Below, in pieces: positions 11,242-22,535 of a stretch of DNA of 64,000 nucleotides; the stretch's first letter is position 1; each line of letters begins with the position of its first letter. The translations under genes were made by a program, and so were the position numbers. Below the pieces are notes generated by a model that was not told where the DNA came from, searched no databases, and saw only the letters and a program-made list of their open reading frames with translations. The stretch is from Collybiopsis luxurians FD-317 M1 (taxonomy: Eukaryota; Basidiomycota; Agaricomycetes; Agaricales; Omphalotaceae): the NCBI GenBank assembly GCA_000827265.1, contig KN834757.1, positions 410,537 through 474,536 of the forward strand, given 5' to 3'.

Positions 11242-14200
11242 ATGATTTCCGAGTCTCCAGCTGCAGCTCCGGCGTCCGTCCATCCCAATACTAATTTGAA
11301 CCTTTCAACGCCCGTTCATTCACATCCGCTATCTCCTGATGAAATCCCTTCGTCGTCCCGGTCCCGCAGGAGCGGTAGAGCTTCGAATAACTCGACTACC
11401 AAACGTTCTTTACCCATTTCTCAACCTGACACTCCGCCCACAAACTATTTTACCCTCAAAGCTCAGCTGGACAAGAAAAGCAGCTCAGAATGGGATGGGA
11501 GTGTCCGGAAACTGGCTCGGCGCAAATCTACGGAAGGAGTTGGTAATAAACAGTCACTCGCTTCGTTTTTCAATGCTAGCCCGCCTCCAGCTCAACCAGC
11601 GCCGTTAATCATCGTCGGGTCCGAAGATCAACCTTCATTCAATGACCGAACCGATGAAGATGCTTTCGATCTTCTTGCTTCGGTGACTAGCTCGAATTCT
11701 GACCTCGATCCTTCGATTGCTTCACTTATTTTATCCACACAATGGCACACTTACTCCGACGAAGCCATTCAGTCTGCTGTCTCTAACATCAGTGCCTCAG
11801 ACACCCCCGCAGAGGCTTCTTCGCATCCATACCATACCGCTATTCGCGTCCTTTCATCTGCAATGAACAATCTATCCAAAGCCCGGATAGAGTTGGAGCA
11901 GAAGAGGAAAGCCTTGGTCGAAAAGGAGACTAGACGCCGGCGCAGGGCAGAAGAGGTTGAGAGCGCGATGAAGGGGAAAAGCGACGTAGAGAGTCAAATT
12001 GCCAAACGTCTCGTACAAGCAATATTCGCCGATGAAGACGACAAAGAAATTTCAGGTGAAGGTCTCCACGTGAAAAAACAGCGCAGTTTCATGGTAAGAT
12101 TCTTAGTCCGTTGCTTATCGTGATAGCTTCACCTCTTCCTACTTTCCCACTCATGATTTTTCTTGTCCTTTTTCTAGTCTCTCGCGGAATCGCTGTCCGA
12201 AGCTATCGAGGACCACGTCGTATCTCCTCTTCCGAGTCAGGATCCGATGCTGACTCCCATTCCTGCTTCACCTAATCTCGATGAACACGATGCAAGGAAT
12301 CTTAAAGATGATGTTGACACAGCTTCCATTGCTTCTGCCATGTCTGTGACCTCTCGGATCTCCCGTGTTTCAAGAACATCTCGTACATCAGTGTCGGCAT
12401 CTGTATCTATTCCTCAAGACAGTTCAACTCATCCGACAATTCGTTCAGCCTCAGCCGCTTCCGGCGCTGGGTCAATAGCAGCGTCTGAACGTTCAACTTC
12501 GTCGTCCAACTCCAGTTCCAATACCCTCGGCGATTGGATGGGCTCATTATGGGGCAAACGACCAGGTTTACCACGCTCTCGTACCGTCTCTGGAAGTAGT
12601 GTTACACCTACCGAAGAGTCTCCACCCGTCTCCATCCCTCAGCCCAGGCCGCAGAAGCCTGGCCATCAACGACGAAAGACGGCCAAAAGCGTTTTTGGGT
12701 CGCTGGGAATATCGATACTGAATCCCACCGCGCTAGGTGGAGGCTCTAAAACTGAAGATCTTCCGGAAGTGGACCACACGCCAGAGCCCGAACCCGTAGA
12801 ATACGCAGATGGTGAGAACACAGCCACTCCCGGTCATCCTCGGACAGGAACCTCTACTTCTATTGCAGAGGAGGCAGAGGATGACCATGATGGCGTGTCG
12901 GTACGTTCAGCTCATACTACGCATACAAGTCATACCAATTATACGGCTTATACGGCTTCCTCCACCGCTGGTTCAGGCGGATTTTCCACCTCTGCCCTTT
13001 CATCACCCATTTTACCCGCTCCACCTCATCTTTCTTTATCTTTCAGCACGAGTTTGGAGGAGAACGGACCTTCCACGACTCTGTCCAACTCCCTCTCATC
13101 TTCAAATCCCACCACCACTGCTACAACGTCGAATTCGAATCTGAATTCCTCGGAAGATCCGTCCTTGCTCCCCATACCTATGCACCTCATCCCTCAAGGA
13201 TCTTCCCTCCGCGCCATCGCCAATGCCACGCGAATCATCAATCCGTCCGACCCCTTATACAGCTCGATTTTGAACGATCCGACTGAAACTGGAGAGCTGA
13301 TACGTAGACTTGCGGGAGAATTGGTGAAAAACGCTAGAGATCAACAGGTGGTTTATCGAGAGGTCAAGAAAGGTGGGACAACCAAGGGTCGCAAAAGTGT
13401 CGCATCAGAGGCGGCAGGTTTGATATCTCCATCTATCATGTCTGGTGCCAGTACAACCTCGTTTGCGTCGTTGACGGGAGCAGGGAGGGGAGGGCCCGAG
13501 GGAGGATATGCTTCGCCTGCTGACGCTGCTTCCCCTGCCCCGTCGGTCCCTTCTACCCCTGCTGTCCCTACCAGTGACGCAGCAAAGAAGCTCTCTCGCG
13601 CGTTAGGCCTTGCTTCTGGTACCCCTTCCTCCAGTCAGAAGCCTGGTGCCAATCACTCCCGTACGGCATCCAAGTCTATCGCTTCTCGGACTGTCGGAGG
13701 ATTTAAATCGATTGTCGCCCTACCAGCGCCGTCGATGAATATGTTCGGCGTTGGAACTCATCGTAGAGGGAAGAATAGTGTCAGCGTGAGCGGGGGCATG
13801 GGTAATCCAGCCTCTGGAGTTGGGGGAAAACCGAATGACCCAAGTTCCTCCGGGGTTCGGAGCGATGGGGCTGTTTCAGGCGGCCAGGATGGCAGTATCG
13901 TTTCTCCTCTCTCTGGCGGGAGCCGAAATGCACCCTCGGCACCTTCTGTCCCTCTCGAATCCATTATCCCCGCAACGTCGAAACCTCCTACGCAGTACCT
14001 CTCAAAATTATCGACCCTTTCGCGGACGTACACCTCTCTGACGTCAAGGAATTTTCGGTTTGATATGAACCCTTCCGCCGCTGTGCCTACTCCTTCGAGT
14101 GCCGGTATGAGTGGTGTAGGGATGATGACCCCCTCGTCTGCAAAGAGGTTTTCGTTCCCGCTTCCTCTGACTCCAGATGTGAATAGTCAGATGTATCACG

Positions 14201-16180
14201 CGCTGCTGACGGATCGGTATGGGTTTGTGTATGATGTTTCTACGTATGATGTTTTGTTGCTTTTGAGAGCGAGGTTTTGTGGGTGTACGGCTCCGGCGTG
14301 TTTGACGGGGGTGAAGATTGCGGATAGGGTGGAGGATAATACGTGGCCTGATGAGGAGGATGAGGATGAGGATGCGGAGAGTGAGGATGAGGATGGAGAA
14401 GATGAGGGAGAGGACGGAGGGGAGGTGTTGGAGGGGGACCGTAACGGTTCCGGGAGCAAGCTCAAAAGAAAGAAGCAAAAGGCTATTGAGATTGTTAAGG
14501 ACGGGTGCGAATGCAATGGGGATGGTAACGGTCCAGTTACCGAACCCCCTGTTGAGGCCGGCCCCAAGTCGTTGTCCGACTCGCAGGAAGATGTGATCGA
14601 TGTCGACGATGTCAAGAGTGTCCAAAGCACCACTACCTCCGACTCGGCCAAGAAGAAATCCTTACCCAAATCAAAGTCCCGCTCATCTTCCAAGTCCGGC
14701 AAACAACCTACCGTAAACTCCACGTCGTCGTCCTCCGTTAACCCCGGTACATCCCTCGTTCCCTCCTCCTTATCCAACTCTTCTGCCGCCCCGCTCGCTA
14801 TCAATTCCGATACTCCCCGTCATGCATGCCCCAATACTGTCCGGCGTTTGCTCGGCGATTTGACGTCTATCCACGACAAGCAGCAGGAATCGTCGAGGAA
14901 GGAATGGGATGTGTTTGTTAGACAGCATAGTGCGAAGGCACGCTCGCAGCAGTCTCAAGCGATGAAGTTGGCCTCCGGTAATGCCAGCGGTGGAGCTGGT
15001 GGTTTGGGTGGTAGTCTGGGCGGGGCTGCGGCGCTTCTTGGACTCGGTGTCAAGTCTTACGACGCGGGTGAAGAGTCGGAGCTGGATCATAGCGAGGGAT
15101 TGATTGGTTTCGCTCAGTTGGGACTACCGGCGAACAAGGAAGAGAGAAGGGAGTTTGCAAAGTTGGTGAGGAAAGGTATTCCGTTGGTTTATCGGAGTAA
15201 GCTGTGGTTGGAGTGTAGTGGGGGGTTAGAGATGAGGGAGCCGGGGTTGTTTAGGGATTTGTTGGCGGAGGTGGAGAAGGAGAAGAGTTTGGGTACGGGT
15301 ACGGGTGCGGGTGTGTTGGTGGAGATTGAGAAGGACGTGGGGAGGACTATGCCGTTGAATATCTTTTTTGGTGGAGATGGAGCGGGAGTTGATAAGCTGA
15401 GGAGGGTTTTGACGGCGTATAGTCGGTGAGTGATCGCCTATTGATCCTTTCAAATTTTGCTAAATGGGATTATGATTATGTTAGTCGAAACCCTGCAGTT
15501 GGGTATTGCCAAGGGATGAACCTCGTAACGTCTACCCTTCTCCTTGTCCACGCGGATGAGGAAGAGGCTTTCTGGGTCCTTTGTGCACTGATTGAACGTA
15601 TCCTCCCGGAAGAGTTCTTCTCGCCGTCGTTGCTCCCTTCTCGAGCGTGTCCGCTCGTTTTGTTGGACTATGTTCAAGAATACACGCCCAAGCTCTTTGC
15701 ACATCTTAACGATCTCGGAGTCGACCTTCCTGCGATCTGTTTTTCTTGGTTCTTGTCTCTCTTTACAGACTGTCTTCCTGTCGAGGTGAGTTTCGTAAGC
15801 CGTTCGTCACCGGTTCCTGTCCCTGACTTGTGTTCAGACCCTATTCCGCGTGTGGGATGTATTCCTCGTGGACGGTCTCGACGTGCTGTTTAGGGTTGCG
15901 CTAGTTATTCTCAAAGGCAATGAGGCTGAGCTGTTGGGTTGTCAGTCTATTCCTGCGGTATACGTTGCACTTGAAAACTTGCCGACTAGGATGTGGGAGG
16001 CTGATAAGCTTTTACAAGTGAGCTGTCATTTTCTTTTTCGCTTTACGCACCTTGTGTGGCTGACACTGATGATGCAATATCGTACAGGCTGAAGCTGATC
16101 TAAGGAGTAGCATTATACACAATGAGTTGGTACGGAAGAGAGAAGCCCATGTTGCTGCGCTCAGCCAGTTGCTCTCTTGA
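11242..16180 (+). CDS. TBC-domain Rab GTPase-activating protein
   Basis: Exons 11242-12093, 12178-15425, 15485-15785, 15838-16017 and 16088-16180 join in phase to 1557 residues. TBC proteins speed GTP hydrolysis by Rab GTPases and so turn off steps in vesicle traffic. The TBC domain is at the C-terminus, from about residue 1278 (RKGIPLVYRSKLW). It carries both catalytic fingers: the arginine finger in EIEKDVGRTMPLN (R1340) and the glutamine finger in YCQGMN (Q1376). The first 1200 residues are low-complexity, Ser/Thr-rich and probably disordered, with an acidic Asp/Glu run near residue 1010 and a short coiled-coil (about residues 213-256). All four introns are 51-84 nt with GT-AG ends. This is much longer than most TBC proteins. 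The Rab target cannot be told from the sequence. Three broken DNA copies lie downstream (17.6-22.3 kb). Confidence 0.88.
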
Positions 16181-16519
16181 ATATTCGGGGACAGAGTGTT
16201 GTGGCTGTCGAGTGATGGTGTTGGATATCTATTTGAGCATTCTTTTTTTTTTCTTCTCTTCACTCAAGCGGTCATAATCATCATCGTGGTGTGGACGTAC
16301 ATATATGCTGCATAGATAATAGAGTACTCTTTTTTTGTTTCTTCTCCTGTTCATTGGTTGTTCTCAGTGTCTGGTGTCGCCTAGTGTTGTCAATGTAACT
16401 GCTCTATAATTGAAGTAACTCGTACATAGTTTGTTTACTTTGTATATATGGAAACAGGGCTAATAAAGTACTGGATTAGGCGAAGAGTATAACGATCAAA
16501 AAGACTGAGAATCGGTGAT

Positions 16520-17537
16520 CTATATATCCTGCGTATGCCATCTGGTGAACTTGGCCTTGCGATCTTCCAGTTCATCAGTCTGGACAACTCCGAAATCCTC
16601 GTTGTAAAAAACGATGGCGTTCAGAATGTCGATATGGGTCATGTCGCAAATGCGTCCGACTGGGTAATCGTATTCCGTCCCGATTGCAGGTGGATTGTTC
16701 GACACCAACAGCGGAGTCACCGATGTGTTGAGATAATGGGGGCGAAGAGGATCAGCGTTACCAGTCCCGGGTACCTGAAGATCGTATAGTTAATTGCAGG
16801 ACGAGAAAAAGCAAAAGTGTTGATCTGGAAATTCGAATGGGATTGTCCTAAAAGGGGGAACTTACTGTTTTTTTGCATTCGCTGGGTGAATCTTTGCGCG
16901 CAAAGCTGATCTTTGCCGTTCCGATTACGTCGACGTGTATTTGCAAGTTGAGCACTCATGATATCGAAGGAAGCTTGAAGATTGTTGAGTCTGTTGTTTG
17001 CGTGGTTTTCAAGTGCGTTTAGGCGGTTGTTTAGTTGGTTCTCGAGAGCGCTTGGGCGGTTGGTATTTGCGGTGAACTGGGCGTTGAGTTGATTGAGGCT
17101 AACTAGGATATCGCCAAGCCCGAATCGATGGACTGCGTCTAAAATAAAATAAAAGAATTTGTCTCGATTTGACCGAGTTTAATATAAAGAGACCTGCTAC
17201 TCACGGATGTTGAGGAGGGCACTGTGCCGCATAACGGCAGTCCGGACGACATCGTGGGTGACTCCCGGTGCACCTTCACCTTCAAGTACGTGAAAATAAT
17301 GAGCTCCTCTGTAACGAGCAATGAGAAATCAAACACACCTAGCAGAGCCTCGAGGTATTGGATGGCACGCTGAGCGTCGTCGATGTGCGATTCGTCTAGT
17401 GGATCGTTCTGCGAGATACCGCGATGGAGGATGGGTGTAACTTGGATGGGTAGTATGGCGGGATGGAGAATGGAAAGGGCGGGAAGGTCGTATGGGTAAT
17501 ACGGAGTTGCTGCTGGGGCGGGGGGTTGGGCGGACAT
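16520..17537 (-). CDS. Small coiled-coil protein of unknown function
   Basis: A minus-strand gene starting at ATG 17537. Exons 17537-17339, 17279-17205, 17138-16866 and about 16772-16520 each look coding. It begins with a Pro/Tyr-rich stretch, then an acidic helix (DDAQRAIQYLEALLG), then GVTHDVVRTAVMRHSALLNI, then a Leu/Asn-rich heptad region (NQLNNRLNALENHANNRLN) that suggests a coiled coil, and ends with a compact domain (IGTEYDYPVGRICDMTHIDI). I know similar proteins as an uncharacterised Agaricomycete family. Exons 1-3 splice in phase. Exon 4 fits only if one base of a seven-A run at the end of exon 3 (about 16868-16876) is removed, so the copy is either frameshifted or carries a sequencing error. 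Confidence 0.55.
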
Positions 17538-17639
17538 GGTGGATAAGGTAAAGGTTTAAGATGGCGGAATATGCACACGTGATCGCGATCGTGAAATCCT
17601 CGTTCCTTCAAGTTGCCTTCATGATCGAGTGCAGTGCTC

Positions 17640-19570
17640 ACCTGTCTCTATCGAGTTCGGTCCCTCAGTCTACTATCTAGACTGCAGGAACCTAATCTTC
17701 AGCCAAGAAAGAGAGCCAAAAGCTTTCTTGGATCGATGGCAATATTGATATTTAACTCTACCGTACTTGGTGGAGGCATCCTTTTCAAAAACACAGTATT
17801 AATATTGTACATAATCAGAGCAAGCCCGAGGCTGTCCGTCAAAGCCAAAAGCCGAAAGCTGAGGGCACTTAACGCTGTTGACATCCTACCATCACCATCC
17901 AGTGGCACTCTCTCCCTTTCCCGCTTGACCTCTGTCTCGTGCGCCAGGCGGACAGCGAAGACGAATCCGTCTCCGATGCCGCTGCCATGGACATCGAGGA
18001 TCCCAGCAAGTGAGATTTTTTTGCTTTTTTCTTTTGTGTGACTCAATCAGGCAAAGTTGGGGACGCTTAACAGCGGCGGCCCTCAAACCACTAGTCTCTT
18101 TCGACTCAAGAACAGATCCGCGCTGCGGTGGAGCCAAACAGTATCACAGTGACGAATATTGAAGTTGATGGCAAAATCGTTGGGCAAACGTTCGAGTACA
18201 ACGAGTCGGAAGCCGAATTTCGAGCAAGTCGCGTAAAGCGGCATCCGAACAAGCCGCCGCTGCCCTAGCGTATACCACACAACGTCTGGCAGAGAATCCC
18301 ACGAAAGGAATTCAAAACCACATTCAGCGACACCTATTGTTCGCCCGTATGTAATCAACCTCCGTTAATTTTGTTTGTATGGTTCTAAAATGAGCATAGG
18401 AACCGCCAACGCTCTACATGATCACTATCCCGTGAAGGAAGATGAGGTACCAGATCGCATACTGCTCTGAGACGAGGAGGATTTGGAAAAGAGTATGCGG
18501 ATAGGAGATTGTTTGGACGATAGGTTTTCATTGGTATTGCTATTTCTCTTTGTTTTGTTAATCTTTTTTAGAGGATCCTATGGAGGTAAACGACGATGTA
18601 AATGTTTCAGGTTAGTATACATTAAGAGTAGAATTTTATTTGATTTGTACTTTTTTTTTTTCTTAATCCTTCACCTTCCTTCACCTGTCTCTATTGAGCT
18701 TTGTTCTTCAATTCAGGCTGCAGGAACCTAGTCATCAGCGACAAAAGAGAGCCAAAAGCGTTCTTGGATTGATATCCGATTCTATCGAGGCTCTGCAAGG
18801 GTTTCAGTATACTCTACTACGTTCAGCTCATATTACACTTCCCAATCATGTCAACCCCTGCTCCATTTCCTTTACATGAGCGTTGGTCTGGAGGAGATCA
18901 AAGCTTCCACGACTCTGTCCGTCTTCCCTCGCCGGAAGCAAGAGGAGTAATATCTCAGTTAGGTGCCATTGAGGAATGAATCTTGCAAGATCCCACCCTT
19001 CTCCTTGTCCAAGCCGGCGAGGAAGAGGCTCTCTGTGTCCTGTTTCGCTAACTTTTGGGAAGTTCAAGTTCCCTCCTGGAAGAAGTCTTCCCGCCGTCAT
19101 TGCTCTCTTTTCGAGCATGCCGTCTCGTTTTGAAGGTTTATGTTCAGAATATGTACTGACCCAAGCTGCTGGCACATCTCGAAGGTGATCTTCCTGCGAT
19201 CTAGTTTTCATCTCTCTTTACGGATTGTCTTCCTGTCGAGGTGAGGCTTTTCCTTAAAAAAAAACTTTACTATATGCTGAAATATAAATTAATATTTTAA
19301 TTACTTTCCTGACCTGTGTTGGGATCTTTTTCAAGTGTCTGGGATGTATTCCTCATAGATGGTCTCGAGTCGGATCGACGCTAATGTGCACAACGACCTA
19401 GTCCGGAAGAGACACCCATGTCACTGCTCTCTGCCAGTTAGATATCTATTTGACCATTCGCCAAGTGTTGGTCTGTAACTCGTACATAGTTTATATACAG
19501 ATACAGTCACTGGATTCATACGCTGGCTATCCTAGTGTTCTGGTCGCCCGTGGGCGCACTCACTCGGTGA
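17640..19570 (+). pseudogene. Broken partial copies of the TBC gene (two in tandem)
   Basis: Two successive decayed copies. The first (about 17640-17800) and second (from about 18690) both begin with sequence like 12630-12745 of the TBC gene (CACCTGTCTCTAT..., then ...AGAGCCAAAAGC). The second continues with pieces matching about 13040-13080, 15537-15790 (including CTTCCTGTCGAGGTGAG across an intron donor), the intron acceptor region at 15830-15870, the last exon, and the 3' flank (TAACTCGTACATAGTTT). Introns and 3' flank are included, so this is DNA duplication, not retrocopying. Frames are shattered. Material between 17890 and 18480 is unlike the TBC gene and looks like a fragment of an unidentified coding sequence. 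Confidence 0.75.
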
Positions 19571-19646
19571 ATCACAACTACGCTCTTGAGGAGCAGTCAT
19601 AGGGGCAATGTACACAGCAGGACACCAATGTGCATAGATGCGTAGT

Positions 19647-20467
19647 TCACGATCTAACTCTCTGCGATCCCCACCAGAATGCAATTCCCGAAGTGCCAGC
19701 ACCACCTAAATTGCTGATTACCTGTTTGGTAAAATGACTACCTCCAAATTCCAATTGTTCCAGCCCAGCCACCGATTCTTCTCCTGGGCTTGCAAATGCT
19801 ATAACCCAAGCAACATAACTATGAACCTCGAATTGTCCATCTGTCATTTTATTGACATCTTTCTGAACTCGTGTCACCAAGCTTGCAATTGTCTCTGAAG
19901 ATCTCTGACATTTGAGCTCAATGAAGTTTGTTGTACGTGCTGTATCCCCAGTTTTGGTTGGCTGAGTCCGAAGATCCCATCTTTGTCCTGACCCCTCATA
20001 TGCGCCTTCACGATCAGCCTTTTGATGTGGCTGGCTGTTTAGATAGAGTGCAAGCTCAACTTGGGCCCATCCTTCCCATCCACCTTTCAGCGCCTGAGCT
20101 GTTTGAATCTTGATAATGTTTTTTTCTGCCCAAGTCTTGATATCATCTATCAAACTGTAAAAACAATAATGAGCAATGGCCTGGCTTTCATGAGAGTAGA
20201 AAAGGACCCATTGCCAACCCTGCGTTCTAGTCTGCGTTCAGGCAGGAACAGGGAACCAGTAGGTTGATTGGACGAAGTGGCATTTGGACTGCCAGAACTG
20301 ATTGTGGGCTTGGAGGAACCAGGTGCCTGTAGTGAATGAGAACTTGGCAAGTTTTGTTCAGCAAGGGGTGAGACTGGGACTGCATATGAGAGGGTGAATG
20401 CCCCAGCAAAGGAAAGGAGTAGGAGCGCCGCTGAAGTGAACCGTAGAAGGAATGATGTTGTCGGCAT
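19647..20467 (-). CDS. Secreted protein with PD-(D/E)XK nuclease-like motif
   Basis: Two exons, 20467-20208 and 20154-19647, join in phase to 255 residues. The start at 20467 gives a clear signal peptide (FLLRFTSAALLLLSFAGAFTL), followed by a Ser/Pro-rich linker. The second exon has the conserved core GGWEGWAQVELALYL, then an Asp in RWDLRT, then IELKCQ. An Asp followed by a hydrophobic-E-hydrophobic-K motif fits the PD-(D/E)XK nuclease fold, and similar GGWEGWAQ...ELKCQ proteins occur in many fungi without a proven role. The donor used (GTCCTT) is weak but is the only one I found that keeps phase. Whether it cuts nucleic acid, and what the target would be, is inference. It lies between broken TBC copies. 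Confidence 0.6.
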
Positions 20468-21470
20468 TGTGGTTGAAATGAATAATAGGATGTAAAATTG
20501 AAAAGTGACAGTGCAGAATGTATGTTCAAAAGAATGAACGGACCAGCCGCTTAGGATTGAGTATGAATGGGACCTGCCCACAGAAAAAAACTGTATATGT
20601 GAGCTGTTAGTGATCATTCAATGGTGGTTGAGAATGAGTGCAAACACCTTGAAAACAAGAAAATTTGGTGAGTTACTGAGACTTCTCTTTGCTCTTTATA
20701 TATATCCATTCCGGTAGTCTTGTTTTGAGGCACTATATCGCTTTACTAAAACTTTTTTATCCGCGGGGTAAAACAGAGTCAGAATGGTATATGGGGAAGG
20801 GATCTTAGATGGCTCGCCGTCCCAAGTCTGTGCCGCTGGTGTGAGCTACTTACGGCCGTACGAGGTCATTGGATTATGCCAATTTAGTCATGCATATAAG
20901 TGCATAAACGGCATGGTCAATAGCGGAGTGAGAAGGAGCAAAAACTGTTTGAGAGTTTGATAGCTCTTCGCTGAGTTTTAGTTGATCCAATACTCTCAAG
21001 AATTGATTACTGTACTCGGACTCGGGTAATACTCGCCGTCCCGTTTCCAGTACTCTTGATAGATTGGTCGTCGCATTTTACAGGGAAAGTTACGAAGTAT
21101 ACTGTACTCATAACTTTGCCCCTCTCCAGCGACGCCACCTTATACGTAACAACTAATCCTGAAGGATTGCAGAATAAATTACTTGTGTACAACTATTATT
21201 TATATAATTTTATTGAGTATATTGAGATTGCTCAGGTATTTCACCCAATCCTTAATCAAGTTTTCACAGAGACGGAACTTGAACATTGATGATCGCAATA
21301 CTTGATAGCTGATTATGATCTAATCAATGCTTATAGTGGGTGCCCCAATCCCAGGTTAACTAAGCTATTGTAACGACAGATGTCCGCTAGATGACAGAAG
21401 GGATTGAGAGCCGTGCATATGCTTCAGTCGCCTGCATTCATAGCTTCGTTATAGCTTGCGGGACACAGAG
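20468..21470. other. Intergenic, nothing recognised
   Basis: The upstream region of the secreted protein gene, with some AT-rich runs. No gene, RNA or repeat was recognised. Confidence 0.3.
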
Positions 21471-21474
21471 TTTG

Positions 21475-22290
21475 GTGCTGCTAGTTCGAATCCCACCACC
21501 ACCATTGGCACCACCACTGGTACGATGTCGAATTTGAATCCGGATTCCGACTTTGAAGATCCGGTTTTATTCCTCATATTCGTGCATCTCCCTCAAGATT
21601 TTCCACATGAATTATGAATGAGTCGGACTCTCCATATAGGTTGATAGTGGAGAACTGATGGGGAGACTTGCGGGCGAGCTGGTGAAGAGCGCGAGGAAAC
21701 AGCAAGTGCTTTATCAAAAGGTCAAGCAGGATGGGGCAATCAAGTGTCGCAGATTGGTCGCAGGAGTGTCCCGTCGGAGGCAAGAGGATTAATATCTCAG
21801 TTTGGTACCGTCGAGGAATGAATCTTGCAAGATCCACCCTTCTCCCTGTCCAAGCCGATGAGGAAGAGGCTCTCTGTGTACTTGTTAGCTAATGTTCGGG
21901 ACGTTCAAGTTCCCTCCCGGAATAAGGAGTCTTCCCGCCGTTATTGCTCTCTTTTCGAGCATGCCGTCTCGTTTTGAAGGTTTATCTATGAGGAATACAT
22001 CCCAGACACATGAAAAAGGTCTCAACACAAGTCAGGAAATAATTCACGAGACTCACCTGGACAGGAAGACCATCCGTAAAGAGAGATGAAAACCAGATCG
22101 CGCCTTCGAAAACATCAAGATTTCTTGAGTACTCCTGTTGGATATCTATTTGACCGTTCGCCAATTGGTCTGTAACTCGTACATAGTTTGTATACGGATG
22201 CAGTTACTGGATTCATACGCTGGCTATCCTGGTGCCCAGGTTACCCGTGGGCGCACCCACTCGGTAACTGTTGAACGGAGGGATGATCGC
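21475..22290 (+). pseudogene. Third broken TBC-gene copy, with an internal inversion
   Basis: Pieces match the TBC gene in order: 13100-13190 (CCCACCACCACCA... then AATTTGAATCCGGATT), 13290-13400 (GAGACTTGCGGGCGAG), and 15537-15650. The next block, about 21985-22090, matches 15760-15860 only as its reverse complement (GAGGAATACATCCCAGACAC, then ACAGGAAGACCATCCGTAAA). It then returns to plus-strand 3' flank. The 3' end (22140-22260) is closely similar to 19442-19565, so this copy and the previous one share a later common ancestor than either does with the intact gene. Confidence 0.75.
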
Positions 22291-22535
22291 CCAGATGCCA
22301 AGCCCGAATTGAGCGGGAACGGCTATCCATTTTAGGCAATCTAGTTACCCAATTTAGTAGCCACGGTCCAATTGACAGCTGTCAACTTGTCCCCGTTACT
22401 CTCACTTGCGGCCATACGGCCATTCGGCGTCGACTCCCCGTTTCTTCCTCTTCCTTCTCCTTCGACGACTGTTTCTTTCTCAAATTGTTGGCTTTGAACC
22501 GTCCACTCACTTGGTCCATTTTTTAAATCTCCAAA

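Noticed and set aside
14044..14804. Long minus-strand frames within the TBC gene
   Set aside because: They are shadows of the acidic and Ser-rich low-complexity coding sequence.
17890..18480. Separate gene between the first two TBC pseudocopies
   Set aside because: Short coding-looking pieces (EDESVSDAAAMDIED and others) are broken by stops and cannot be spliced; treated as part of the decayed tract.
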